DNA from: an uncultured Eisenbergiella sp.
GTDB lineage: Bacteria; Bacillota; Clostridia; Lachnospirales; Lachnospiraceae
Direction of reading: 5' to 3'
Length of the DNA: 58,801 nucleotides
Assembly (NCBI GenBank): GCA_910585455.1
Contig: CAJUEL010000026.1
Location: forward strand, 8,165 to 66,965
Position 1 is the stretch's first letter. Each line of letters starts with the position of its first letter. Below the pieces are notes generated by a model. It did no database searches, had not been told where the DNA came from, and was given only the letters and a program-made list of their open reading frames with translations. A program made the position numbers and the translations under genes. This document shows positions 31,785-41,173 of this stretch, piece by piece.

Positions 31785-34418
31785 CTAATGTAACAGCAGC
31801 GAAAGCACTTTTGGTCTGGCTCCCTTTCCATACCTGAATTTCAATGCATGCCTGATGATTTCCGGCAGATAATATTTGTCGTTTTCAATTTGCAGATAGC
31901 CCTCCTGCCGCATAACCTTCACTTCGCCCGCAGTCAGATCAAATGTATCACTGTAAAAAGGCAGGATTTTCTTATCCGCAGGCGCATTTTCCAGCTTGTG
32001 AAAAATCGGGGCAAGCGCCTTGATTTCCTCTCTGATCTCACTGATTTTTGCATATGAACATTCTGACACAGCTTTTTTTATTTCTACCGGCATCAAATAC
32101 CGGTCCTGATAGATCTCTTTACCGGTATCCTTTGTCGCCTCTGCCAAAAACCTGATGATATCTCTGGCCTGCAGTTGTCCGTTAAAATCCGACAGTGCAG
32201 CTAAAATCCATCTGGAGGAATTCGCTTCATTTGAAGTGGGTTTTCCCAGTTTGACCCCCCACAATCTATTGAGTGTCCTGTCGATTACGTCTTTCGGCGC
32301 CATTTCAAGAGCCACTTCCTCCTGATAAAAATCCGGAACAACCTGGCTGACCAGCCAAACTACAAGGCGTAGCGCCTCCATACTGCTCCACTGCAATTCC
32401 ACGGAACGATACAGGGAATAAAACTGCTCATAATTAACGGTCAACGAGTCCCGCACCATATCCTTCCTCAAAAATATCATAAAACCAAAATTGCTATATT
32501 TGATCTTTACCTCATCAATCAGATCCCTGCATAAAGCCGCTATCGCCCTCTTTTCATTTTCAGACGATATGGTATGCTGAAAAATCTCCTCCAGTCCATC
32601 GATCAAAAATACAAGCCTGGTGTTCCTTCTGCCCAGGTCCTCCTCCAGCTCCTCCAGTGACTGATATGCATCGCCAAAGGCGCTCAAAATAACCCCCTTC
32701 CAAATTTCCTTCCACCCCAATATATCCTGCTCTTTTCGGATATGCTTCAACAAAATATCTCTGTTTTCCGCATAAACGGCATTTTTCATTTTTCCCTTTA
32801 AACCGCATTGGTTCAAATTTTCGATCGTTCTTCCTATGATTTCACCAAATTCCCCGGCATTGCCCGGTGCGAGCAAAGGAATTGCCAGAATATTGTTCTC
32901 CCCGTTTTCAGTGTCGCCCTTCTCTCTGCTTTTATCCATACAGGAAACAAAATTCTCCCAATACTGGTTGCGCAATACTTCTCTGTATAAAAAGGTTTTT
33001 CCGGATCCTTTCGCACCCATGACCACCGTATCAGGAACAGCACTTCTATACTTCCTGATCAGGTTCTGAATGGAATCCGTCATCAACACCTCAAATGCAC
33101 CATTCCCTTCCGCTGTAATCTGATTTGCCGCAAAATCATGAATCCATTTTATAACAGTCTCCCGTCTGGGCGCGTCCTCTCGCCTGGGCGTTTCACCCTG
33201 CATGGCATAGCTGTTTCGGACAATCTCAAAAATATTTTTATAAAAGTCCTTTCCTTCCAGGTTTTTCATAATTTTCTGCAGCGAGCCCTGATGTACCAGA
33301 TCTCCCGAAAACGGAAGCTGTGTCACAATGTCATCCGTTATGGAAATGTCTTCATCCATAACATATTGATCATAAACCGCAACCAACTCACTGATCATAT
33401 CTGTAGTGTTTACGCCCTCCTGCCCCATCGTCAGAAGAATTTCCGGAATTGTCGAATTTTCTTTCAGGGGCAGCCCCTTGCTTAACTGGTGGAGTAATAT
33501 CTCCGTTCCCTTCACAGACTGATAAGACGTGGATGTCACCAGATATTTTTTAACCCGCGGATCAAAGAGCAGAGGCGCAGAAAATTCACTTAAGCCAGCC
33601 CGCAAATCAACCAACACCAGCGCCGCATTCACCCGTTCACCCAGTCTGGATAGCACCTCCGCCAGAATGTATTTTTTTTGGTAGCTCAGCGCAAGGCTTT
33701 CCGGACTCGCATACATGTCCAGCAGTTGCTCTATATATCGATATGTCGGCAAGACAATATGCTCAACCCTGCTTTTTTCTGTCTCAACCCTGACTGTCAA
33801 TTCTGATACTTTGTCCTCTACCAGCGCAACAACCTCATCGACGCTGTCTTTTTCCTGCGCAATCTCCAGCAAATCCAGAAAGCTACACGCCGCTTCCTCC
33901 TGTCCACATGTGAGCCATGTGATCCCGGGCGCTTCTATATCCGCGTCTACAATTAAAAGCTTTTGCGGATTTTTTAACTCCTTCAGCGAAGACCACGCCT
34001 TGACAAATGCCAATAACGACAAAGTGCGTCCCACACCGCCTTTATAGGAATGAAATGCAAGTACAGGGGCTCCGGGCAGTTTCCTATTGATCAGCTTTCC
34101 ATAATACGCAGATTGCTGATATAATACATTTTTAAAAAGTGGAATTGCCGGTTCCTCCTCCCTCCCGGTCTCCCCAATTTCAAACACTACCTTTAAATAT
34201 TCATCCGGCAAATCCATGCAGATTTTCCGTTGAACGCCATCATACTTTTTTCCAAATATCTCATCCAGAATGGCCTCCGCAGAGCTTTCTGTTTTCTCCT
34301 CATTCAAATAAATGATGATCTCGTTCGTATATGTTTCAATATCATAAATGATTTCGCCCCATTTTTTCTTGTTTAACAGTAATTTTCTCTCTACATCCTT
34401 CCATGTATATAAAAACAC
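31785..34418 (-). CDS. Double-ATPase protein with KGGVGRT ParA/MinD-like domain and second P-loop, 877 aa
   Basis: Residues 1-115 form an N-terminal domain of unknown type. Residues 126-132 are KGGVGRT, a deviant Walker A where ParA/MinD have KGGVGKT, followed by VDADIEAPG (157-165) and a Walker B-like VLVDLRAGLSE (268-278). A second ATPase begins at GAKGSGKT (468-475), with Walker B RLVFLIDGLEEIF (601-613), then a helical C-terminal region to residue 877 with winged-helix-like stretches. No membrane segments. It starts 4 bases after a small helical-protein gene. ATPases with this KGGVGR variant are named as a family in databases and are suspected conflict proteins; function unproven. Confidence 0.85.
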   Translation of the reverse strand: MFLYTWKDVERKLLLNKKKWGEIIYDIETYTNEIIIYLNEEKTESSAEAILDEIFGKKYDGVQRKICMDLPDEYLKVVFEIGETGREEEPAIPLFKNVLYQQSAYYGKLINRKLPGAPVLAFHSYKGGVGRTLSLLAFVKAWSSLKELKNPQKLLIVDADIEAPGITWLTCGQEEAACSFLDLLEIAQEKDSVDEVVALVEDKVSELTVRVETEKSRVEHIVLPTYRYIEQLLDMYASPESLALSYQKKYILAEVLSRLGERVNAALVLVDLRAGLSEFSAPLLFDPRVKKYLVTSTSYQSVKGTEILLHQLSKGLPLKENSTIPEILLTMGQEGVNTTDMISELVAVYDQYVMDEDISITDDIVTQLPFSGDLVHQGSLQKIMKNLEGKDFYKNIFEIVRNSYAMQGETPRREDAPRRETVIKWIHDFAANQITAEGNGAFEVLMTDSIQNLIRKYRSAVPDTVVMGAKGSGKTFLYREVLRNQYWENFVSCMDKSREKGDTENGENNILAIPLLAPGNAGEFGEIIGRTIENLNQCGLKGKMKNAVYAENRDILLKHIRKEQDILGWKEIWKGVILSAFGDAYQSLEELEEDLGRRNTRLVFLIDGLEEIFQHTISSENEKRAIAALCRDLIDEVKIKYSNFGFMIFLRKDMVRDSLTVNYEQFYSLYRSVELQWSSMEALRLVVWLVSQVVPDFYQEEVALEMAPKDVIDRTLNRLWGVKLGKPTSNEANSSRWILAALSDFNGQLQARDIIRFLAEATKDTGKEIYQDRYLMPVEIKKAVSECSYAKISEIREEIKALAPIFHKLENAPADKKILPFYSDTFDLTAGEVKVMRQEGYLQIENDKYYLPEIIRHALKFRYGKGARPKVLSLLLH

Positions 34419-34422
34419 ACCC

Positions 34423-34860
34423 TCACATCCCTTCTCTGATCCAATTCGCTACATTCTGTAACGTCTCCTCCAGCCTTTCTCCCTTCTCCTGCTCTTTTTC
34501 CTGCAATCGAATGCTATATCGATAAAGCTGATGCAACACTTCCGAATCCACAATATCTTTATGTACTGTTTCCAATTGCGGAAATTTAAAATTCCCCTGC
34601 TGCCCCAGTTCTCTTAACAGTTTTTCCAGATTATGGGATTTTAAAATACCTTTTTTCTTTTCATCTGTCCCATTCAATATCCGCCTGGGATTTTCCTCAT
34701 GCCATTTGTCAAGCACCATATATTTCAATCCGCATTCCACACAATAGGTCAATAGCAGTCTCCTGCTGTTGACATCCGAATTTTCCTGTTTCAGCCGCCT
34801 ATATACCTCATAATGCTTCCTGTATCCTCTTCCATAATCCCGCTTGTCCGCGATTATCAT
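34423..34860 (-). CDS. Small helical protein, HEPN-like, partner of the double-ATPase, 145 aa
   Basis: All-helical in appearance. The segment SRRLLLTYCVECGLKYMVLDKW, then GILKSHNLEKLLRELG, is like the HEPN-fold pattern where a Lys-x-His-Asn-Leu turn joins helices. The classical R-x4-6-H RNase motif is not seen, so an active RNase is doubtful. It is the first gene of the cassette, with the ATPase 4 bases behind, and is preceded by a repeat-rich leader. Other reading: an adaptor that loads targets onto the ATPase. Confidence 0.7.
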   Translation of the reverse strand: MIIADKRDYGRGYRKHYEVYRRLKQENSDVNSRRLLLTYCVECGLKYMVLDKWHEENPRRILNGTDEKKKGILKSHNLEKLLRELGQQGNFKFPQLETVHKDIVDSEVLHQLYRYSIRLQEKEQEKGERLEETLQNVANWIREGM

Positions 34861-34875
34861 AGCTTTTATTCCTCC

Positions 34876-34981
34876 TGAAAAGTAGCGTATATAAGCTCAC
34901 TCCGTTCGCCCGTCTGAACCTTCTCAACTGCTTCGCATTTGAGAAGTAGCGCATATAAGCTCACTCCGTTCGCTTATATGC
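34876..34981 (-). repeat. Direct repeats and hairpins in the leader of the ATPase cassette
   Basis: GTAGCG(T/C)ATATAAGCTCACTCCG occurs twice (about 34881 and 34946). The second copy is part of a perfect hairpin GCATATAAGC (34951-34960) / GCTTATATGC (34972-34981). TTCTCAA/TTGAGAA (34921-34945) forms another. They sit directly before the HEPN-like gene. Confidence 0.7.
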
Positions 34982-35095
34982 TTCATTATATTATTTCAAA
35001 AAAAGAACGTCAATCATTATGGGCGCATGTTTCAAAGTCACCACCCTTTGAAAAGTGATTGCGAAGTGTAATCATAAAAAAAATAAAAAAAGTAC

Positions 35096-35127
35096 TTGCC
35101 AAACGTCCAAATATATGCTAATATAAT
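35096..35127 (+). promoter_or_regulatory. tRNA-Gly promoter
   Basis: TTGCCA (35096-35101) with TAATAT at a 17-bp spacing (35119-35124), or TATAAT at 20 bp (35122-35127). It lies about 45 bases before the mature tRNA. Confidence 0.65.
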
Positions 35128-35174
35128 TTTTGTTGGCGGGATGAAGTTCCGTTTCACAGAAATGCATCACATGT

Positions 35175-35247
35175 GCGACAGTAGTACAGTTGGTAGTACG
35201 CCACCTTGCCAAGGTGGAGGTCGCGGGTTCGAGCCCCGTCTGTCGCT
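35175..35247 (+). tRNA. tRNA-Gly (anticodon GCC)
   Basis: A full cloverleaf: acceptor GCGACAG (35175-35181) pairs with CTGTCGC (35240-35246). Anticodon stem CCACC/GGTGG with loop TTGCCAA, anticodon GCC at 35208-35210. T arm CGCGGGTTCGAGCCCCG. CCA is not encoded. A terminator follows. Confidence 0.96.
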
Positions 35248-35250
35248 CTG

Positions 35251-35279
35251 AAAAGCCCTGATTTTCAGGGCTTTTCTTA
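35251..35279 (+). terminator. Terminator of the tRNA-Gly gene
   Basis: AAAAGCCCTG (35251-35260), loop ATTTT, CAGGGCTTTT (35266-35275). Confidence 0.9.
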
Positions 35280-35461
35280 TGCTCTCAGCGTTACTGACAC
35301 GATGCCGCCAGATGCTACGTGTCAACAACCCTGTCTCCTTTCTTTTATCCTCTCTACCGATACTTTTCATGGGGAGGAAGAAAGATCAGGAGGGGCAGGA
35401 CTGCCGACACGCTATATCCGGCATCGCCGCAAACAGTAACTTTTCAGGATCGAAGCTTCCG

Positions 35462-36469
35462 TCATTCCCCCTGCACTTCCACCGGCATGCCGCCGCGTGC
35501 GGATTCGTAAACCGCCAGCATCAGCTGTACAGTATCCATCACGCCGTCCAGATCCTCCGTGAAGCGTTCTCCTTCCCGGATCGCCCGGTAAAATGCCGCA
35601 ATACACGCCGCATGACTGCTGCCCCAGCAGCTTTTCCCCATAGGCCTTTGGGCATCCACAGAGGGCTTTTCCACCCGCCCGTCGCGGTAAAAAACAGTCA
35701 CCTGTGGATCCTCCATCCGAATCGTCATATTTTCACAGACGATCTCGATGAGCGGCGCGGCATCCGTGCAATATGCCGTTGTGGCATAAAAGCAGGCGCT
35801 GCTGTCCGCAAAGCGCACCATCGCCTCCATCGTATCCTCTACCTCGATGATGCCCTGCAGATGATGATTTTTCATGCCCGCGTCAGTCCAAAGCGGTTTC
35901 CCGAGCAGATAAACGAGCAGATCCAGCGTATGGACGGACTGGTTGATCAAAGCGCCTCCCCCTTCCGTTGCAAGGCTGCCCCGCCAGCCGCTTTCCGTGT
36001 AATATTTTTCATCCCTGCTCCAGGTCACAAGTCCCCGCGCGCCGCGTATTTTCCCCGCCTCCGTCTCCAAAAGGCGGCGTGTCAGCTGCACGCAGGGATT
36101 GTAACGATTCTGAAAGCAAAAACCAACTCTTTTTTCAGAATGCCGTATCGCATCTTTCAATTCGGACAATTGTTCTTGGGAAATGGCAGGGGGCTTTTCC
36201 ATAAAAACATGCGCACCGCTGGTTAATCCACAAACCGCCATGGGTACATGGAGATAGTGCGGCGTACAAATATGCAGCACATCCGGTCTTTCCCGCTCTA
36301 AAAGCTCCTCCAGCGAAGCATAGGCATTCCCATTGTACTGCGCCGCAAAGCCTTCAGCACGTTCTTTTTTGATATCCGCAAAGCCGCACAGCGTACAGCC
36401 CTCCATTCCGGCAAGACTGGCGGCATGCACCGCCGCAATATTTCCACATCCGACAATCGCTGCTTTCAT
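35462..36469 (-). CDS. Gfo/Idh/MocA-family oxidoreductase, 335 aa
   Basis: Rossmann start MKAAIVGCGNIAAVHAASLA binds NAD(P). DVLHICTPHYLHVPMAVCGL, HVFMEKPPA (the EKP motif with the catalytic Lys) and a C-terminal beta-sheet domain complete the family pattern. It oxidises or reduces a sugar or inositol ring; the substrate is not evident. It is the last gene behind the alpha-galactosidase, 24 bases apart, so it likely handles a sugar released by the neighbouring glycosidases. Confidence 0.9.
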   Translation of the reverse strand: MKAAIVGCGNIAAVHAASLAGMEGCTLCGFADIKKERAEGFAAQYNGNAYASLEELLERERPDVLHICTPHYLHVPMAVCGLTSGAHVFMEKPPAISQEQLSELKDAIRHSEKRVGFCFQNRYNPCVQLTRRLLETEAGKIRGARGLVTWSRDEKYYTESGWRGSLATEGGGALINQSVHTLDLLVYLLGKPLWTDAGMKNHHLQGIIEVEDTMEAMVRFADSSACFYATTAYCTDAAPLIEIVCENMTIRMEDPQVTVFYRDGRVEKPSVDAQRPMGKSCWGSSHAACIAAFYRAIREGERFTEDLDGVMDTVQLMLAVYESARGGMPVEVQGE

Positions 36470-36493
36470 CCCTTTTCCCCCTGTTGCGCATTT

Positions 36494-38689
36494 CTACACT
36501 CTCACAAAATGCAGAAGCCTGCTGCCATAATCGCCAAAAATCATGTTCTGCAAAAATCCTGCCTGCATGAGCATTTCACCCGAATATATTTCGCCGGTTT
36601 CCTCCAGCCGGTAATCCGCCTTTGGTTCAAGACCTTCCAGACGAAGCCGCCGGGATTTGCGCCTGGGTTCGAAGCGCACCTGCACATAGGTCACAAGCGC
36701 CTCCGATTTATCCGTGCTCACCACCTGCCAGCAGTCGTACATATTGTTTTCCCGGTAGGAGGCAATGCGATAATAGTCGCCCTCCCGCACCAGCTCATTA
36801 TATTTGTGATATTCCTGATTGAAAATCACCGCTTTCGCCTTTTCCTCTTCGGAAAGCTTCGTGATATCCAGCTCATAGCCGAAGGTTCCGGCAAGCGCCA
36901 CATGGGCCCTCGTTTCCATCGGCGTCACGCGCCCGACAGAGTGGTTGGGGCAGACACAGATATGCGCGCCCATGGTGCTCAGCGGATAAATGAGCGCTGT
37001 CCCCTCCTGAATGAAAAGACGCTCGACCGGGTCCATATCATCCGATGTCCAGATCTGCGGGCTGTAATATAGCATGCCCGCATCGAAGCGCGCGCCGCCG
37101 CCGGAGCAGTTTTCCAGCAAAAGATCGGGGAACTCTGCGAGCAGGCGTTCCTGCAGCTGATATACGCCCAGCACATAGCGGTGGGAAAATTCTCCCATGC
37201 GCTCACGCCCCAGCGTAAAGCTTCCCAGATCCGCCAGCGCACGGTTCATATCCCATTTCACATATTCGATATTCGCGCTGCGCAGCACCTTCGCAACAGC
37301 CTCATAAACATAGTCCACGATTTCCTGCCGGGTCAGATCCAGCACACACTGGTTCCGTGCCGTCCCCGGCTTCCTGCCCGGCGCCTGAATCGCCCAGTCG
37401 GGATGCGCCCTGTACAGGTCAGAGTCGGGCGAAATCATTTCCGGCTCAAACCAGATGCCGAATTTCAGCCCTTCTGCATTGACGCGGTCCACCAGGGATT
37501 TTAAGCCGCCCTTCAGCTTATTTTCATTGACCTGCCAGTCGCCCAGCGCACAGCTGTCGTCATTGCGCGCTCCGAACCATCCATCGTCCATGACGAGCAT
37601 CTCGATGCCCAGCTTTTTCGCTTCCTTCGCGATCGCCACCAGCTTATCGTCATCAAAATTGAAATAAGTCGCTTCCCAGTTGTTGATCAGGATCGGGCGT
37701 TTGGAATGCAGGTATTTGCTCCGGATCAGATGATTTTTATAAAGTCCGTGGAAAGTGCGCGTCATTTTCCCGAGCCCTCCATCGGAGTATACCAGCACCG
37801 CCTCGGGCGTCTCAAAACGCTCTCCGGGCTCCAGCAGCCATTCAAAGCCGTCGGGATGCAGCCCCAGGCTCATCCGGACGCTTTCCTGATAATCCAGCTC
37901 CGTTTCCGCCAGAAAATTTCCGGAATATACCAGATTCATGGCATAGACCTCGCCCTCCCTCTGGCTCGTCCCGGCGGTGGTCAACGCCATAAAGGGCTGC
38001 ACCTCATGACTGGTCTCGCCCCGCAGGGAAGAAACGATATGCTTCCCCTCCGTCACCTTTCTGATTGTCATATGACGCTCCCGCGCCCAACAGCCATGCA
38101 GCGTGATCAGATCAAAATTTTCATTGTCCATATCCAGGCAGGCGCTCAGCACCTTCTCCAGATACAGCTTTTTCTCCCCTTCATTGATCGCTGCAACGCT
38201 GCGAATGATGGCATCGGAATCCTCAAATATGCTGTAACGCAGCTCGACCCTCAGCCCGAGCAGCGCATCCTTTAAGGTGATCACCAGCGTCTGCGCGCCC
38301 TGTCCTTCTCCTTTTCCCGCAAAGGTGGCAGGCATGCCTGCAAGCGCCGGCTTTCCTTCCAAAAGCCTGTAACCATCATACAAAAGCTCACAGACCCGGT
38401 AACCGCCCTCGTCCCGTACCCGCAGACAGGTATCCCGGAAATCTCCGGTTCCCCATACGGAATACTCAAAGGGAAAGCCGTCCATAAAGGAAACCTTGTT
38501 CTTAAGGTGCTTCTCTTCCACCTCTTCCGCTTTTCCCAGCCGCAGCAAATGAAAGCCCTTCGCATCCTCCATCCGCTTTCCGTAATACATGTGTCCCAGA
38601 TATTTTCCAGCCGCAACGCCCATCAAATAGGTCGTATGTTTCGTATTGATCTGAAAAATCTGCTCCTGCTCCAATACCCGAATTGCCAT
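36494..38689 (-). CDS. Alpha-galactosidase, GH36, 731 aa
   Basis: Full-length GH36. An N-terminal beta domain is followed by the barrel, with LVMDDGWFGARNDD, the nucleophile region YVKWDMNRALAD, and the acid/base region SSGGGARFDAGMLYYSPQIW followed by TSDDMD. No signal peptide, so it splits imported alpha-galactosides such as raffinose or melibiose in the cytoplasm. Galactose then goes to GalK and GalT encoded at 26.7-29.4 kb. Normal length for the Firmicute enzyme (about 730). Confidence 0.95.
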   Translation of the reverse strand: MAIRVLEQEQIFQINTKHTTYLMGVAAGKYLGHMYYGKRMEDAKGFHLLRLGKAEEVEEKHLKNKVSFMDGFPFEYSVWGTGDFRDTCLRVRDEGGYRVCELLYDGYRLLEGKPALAGMPATFAGKGEGQGAQTLVITLKDALLGLRVELRYSIFEDSDAIIRSVAAINEGEKKLYLEKVLSACLDMDNENFDLITLHGCWARERHMTIRKVTEGKHIVSSLRGETSHEVQPFMALTTAGTSQREGEVYAMNLVYSGNFLAETELDYQESVRMSLGLHPDGFEWLLEPGERFETPEAVLVYSDGGLGKMTRTFHGLYKNHLIRSKYLHSKRPILINNWEATYFNFDDDKLVAIAKEAKKLGIEMLVMDDGWFGARNDDSCALGDWQVNENKLKGGLKSLVDRVNAEGLKFGIWFEPEMISPDSDLYRAHPDWAIQAPGRKPGTARNQCVLDLTRQEIVDYVYEAVAKVLRSANIEYVKWDMNRALADLGSFTLGRERMGEFSHRYVLGVYQLQERLLAEFPDLLLENCSGGGARFDAGMLYYSPQIWTSDDMDPVERLFIQEGTALIYPLSTMGAHICVCPNHSVGRVTPMETRAHVALAGTFGYELDITKLSEEEKAKAVIFNQEYHKYNELVREGDYYRIASYRENNMYDCWQVVSTDKSEALVTYVQVRFEPRRKSRRLRLEGLEPKADYRLEETGEIYSGEMLMQAGFLQNMIFGDYGSRLLHFVRV

Positions 38690-38802
38690 ACCATACCCTC
38701 CTGCATTTTATCCGCCGTTTCCCGGCAGCCAATCTCATCATTCCTTTCTCCATTTTATACGTTATACCCCAAAAAGCAATATCAAAATGTTAAAATGTGC
38801 AT

Positions 38803-38882
38803 AAAAAAATAACGGAATTGTCCCCGGCATGAGGATTCCGGTTCTGTCCGGCTCCCCATGCCAGGGACTGCTTTCCGTTATC
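38803..38882 (-). terminator. Long two-tier terminator after the GH3 gene
   Basis: Minus strand: ATAACGGAA pairs with TTCCGTTAT, enclosing an inner stem GTCCCTGGCATG / CATGCCGGGGAC, then a run of seven T. The whole fold spans about 80 bases, much longer than a usual terminator. Confidence 0.8.
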
Positions 38883-38903
38883 TCAATGTTTCCTGCACAG
38901 CCG

Positions 38904-41033
38904 TTATGCGCGCTGCGTTTTGCCACAGGTGATTTTGAAGGATACCGGCTTTTGTCCGGTCAACGCTGCGCTCCGGGCGTCGGGCTGCTGCATGCCGACA
39001 TAGACCTCGTAGTCTCCGACCTCCAGCAGGAAATCCGCATCCTCATTATAGAGCGCAAAGGCCTTATCCTCCAGCGTGATGGCTACGGATGTTTCCTCGC
39101 CGGGCTTAAGATAGATCTTTTTCAGCCCCTTAAGCTGTGCGTTTGGCGTATCAGGGCGCAGGGCTTTCACATAAACCTGTACCGCCTGCCCGCCTGCCGC
39201 CAGGCCCGTATTTTTGATGGCTGTGCGCACGGTCACTTTACCGCCCGCTTCGATCTCCTGCCTGTCCACCGTAGTTTCTCCCTGTTCAAAGGTGGTATAG
39301 GAAAGACCAAAGCCGAAGGGATAGAGGGCTTCCTGTTCCATATAGCGGTAGGTTCTGCCCTTCATCGCGTAGTCGGTGAATTCCGGCAGCTCCTCAGTGG
39401 TGCGGTGGAAGGTCACGGGAAGCTTGCCCTCCGGGCTGTATGCGCCGAAAATCAGCTCCGCCACCGCGCGCCCGCCCTGCGCGCCGGGATACCATGCCTG
39501 AATGATGGCAGGAATGTTTGAATCCTCCCAGTTTAAGGACATCGCGGAGCCCGTCATGGAAACCAGAATCACCGGTTTACCGCTTTCGCATGCCGTGCGC
39601 AGCACTTCGGGCTGCAGTCCCGGGAAGTTCAGATCGAGCTTGTCACCGCTTGCGAATTCGTTGCCCGCATCTCCCTGCTCGCCCTCAATGCTGCTGTCCA
39701 GTCCCATCACCAGCACGAGCACGTCGCTGACGCTGCACACCGCTTTCACTTCGGAAATCCTGTCGTTTTCCTGCGCAAGATTGCTGGTCCTGTCCTTATA
39801 CAAATGACAGCCCTCGGCATAGTAAACGCGCACATCTTCTCCCACATAGTCCTCGATGCCCTCCAGCACCGTCACATAGCGGGAAGCCGTACCCTCATAA
39901 TTGCCCACCAGCGCTTTTCTGGAATCCGCGTTGGGACCGATCACGCCGATCGTTTTGATTTTCGCCTTATCCAGCGGAAGCATATGGTTTTCGTTTTTCA
40001 AAAGCACAAGGCTCTTTCTGGCAATTTCCAGATTCAGCGCTCTGTTTTCCTTCGTATCCACCTGATCATAGGTGATGCTGTCAAAGGATACCTTCCCCTC
40101 TTCCTCAAACATGCCCAGCTTAAGCCGTGTTTCCATCAGATTCGTCACCGCCTCATCCAGACGGGCCTCATCCACATAGCCGCCGCGCACCGCGTCCCGC
40201 AGATTGGCAAACATACAGCCACAGTTGACATCACAGCCGTTATTCATCGCCATCGTTGCCGATTCCAGGGGAGTCTTTGTGATTTTATGGAACTCATGAA
40301 AATCCGTCACCGCCCAGCAGTCGCTGACCACATGTCCCTCAAAGCCCCATTCTTCCCGCAAAATATCCAAAAGCAGCGTCTTGCTGCCGCAGCAGGGTTC
40401 CCCGTTTGTCCGGTTGTATGCGCCCATGACCGCTTCCACCTTTGCCTCCTGCACGCACGCCTTGAAAGCGGGCAGATAGGTTTCATACATGTCCTGCTTC
40501 GACACCACCGCGTTAAAGGAATGGCGGATCCCCTCCGGTCCGGAATGCACCGCAAAATGCTTGGCGCACGCCGCCGCCTTCATATAATCCGGATCATCGC
40601 CCTGCAATCCTTTTACAAAGCGCACGCCCAGGCGGGAGGTCAGATAAGGGTCTTCCCCAAAGGTCTCCTGGCCGCGTCCCCAGCGGGGATCCCGGAAAAT
40701 ATTCACATTGGGCGACCAGAAGGTCAGTCCCTTATAAATATCTCTGTCCTCTGCCGCGCGCTGTGCGTTATATTTCGCCCGGGCTTCCGTGGAAATCACC
40801 TCTCCCATTTTGCCCACAAGCTCCTCGTCAAAGGTCGCCGCCACGCCGATCGCCTGGGGAAACACCGTTGCGGTGCCCGCCCGGGCCACGCCGTGCAGCG
40901 CTTCATTCCACCAGTTGTATGCCGGAATGCCAAGGCGCTCGATGGCCGGCGCATTGTACAGGGTCTGTCCCACCTTTTCCTCCAGCGTCATCTGCGCCAC
41001 CAGCGCAGCCGCTCTTTCTCTGTATTTTCCCAT
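38904..41033 (-). CDS. Glycoside hydrolase family 3 (beta-xylosidase/beta-glucosidase type), 709 aa
   Basis: Start chosen at ATG 41033, where AAGGAA lies 8-13 bases upstream. The N-terminal barrel begins EKVGQTLYNAPAIERLGIPA, then YNWWNEALHGVARAG and the nucleophile region GHVVSDCWAVTDFHEFH. The second alpha/beta domain and a C-terminal fibronectin-III-like domain complete the usual layout. YNWWNEALHG and VSDC are nearer to beta-xylosidases than to beta-glucosidases, which fits the xylulokinase upstream. No signal peptide; cytoplasmic. Confidence 0.92.
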   Translation of the reverse strand: MGKYRERAAALVAQMTLEEKVGQTLYNAPAIERLGIPAYNWWNEALHGVARAGTATVFPQAIGVAATFDEELVGKMGEVISTEARAKYNAQRAAEDRDIYKGLTFWSPNVNIFRDPRWGRGQETFGEDPYLTSRLGVRFVKGLQGDDPDYMKAAACAKHFAVHSGPEGIRHSFNAVVSKQDMYETYLPAFKACVQEAKVEAVMGAYNRTNGEPCCGSKTLLLDILREEWGFEGHVVSDCWAVTDFHEFHKITKTPLESATMAMNNGCDVNCGCMFANLRDAVRGGYVDEARLDEAVTNLMETRLKLGMFEEEGKVSFDSITYDQVDTKENRALNLEIARKSLVLLKNENHMLPLDKAKIKTIGVIGPNADSRKALVGNYEGTASRYVTVLEGIEDYVGEDVRVYYAEGCHLYKDRTSNLAQENDRISEVKAVCSVSDVLVLVMGLDSSIEGEQGDAGNEFASGDKLDLNFPGLQPEVLRTACESGKPVILVSMTGSAMSLNWEDSNIPAIIQAWYPGAQGGRAVAELIFGAYSPEGKLPVTFHRTTEELPEFTDYAMKGRTYRYMEQEALYPFGFGLSYTTFEQGETTVDRQEIEAGGKVTVRTAIKNTGLAAGGQAVQVYVKALRPDTPNAQLKGLKKIYLKPGEETSVAITLEDKAFALYNEDADFLLEVGDYEVYVGMQQPDARSAALTGQKPVSFKITCGKTQRA

Positions 41034-41173
41034 AAAGCCGTTCCTTTCCTTACACATATCAATATTCTTTTTTATTTATGCGAAGCGTAAAAATGCACGG
41101 CAATAGCCCGCTTCTCCATGCGGCAAGGATGTGCAATATCCTGCCGCGGTCATTCCGTTTTTGGCGAATGCCG

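Noticed and set aside
35175..35247. tRNA-Gly as the attachment site of the ATPase cassette
   Set aside because: The cassette lies on the 5' side of the tRNA, no integrase is next to it, and no repeat of the tRNA 3' end is visible.
38904..41090. Long plus-strand frames opposite the GH3 and other glycosidase genes
   Set aside because: They are shadows that come from GC-rich codon bias on the coding strand.
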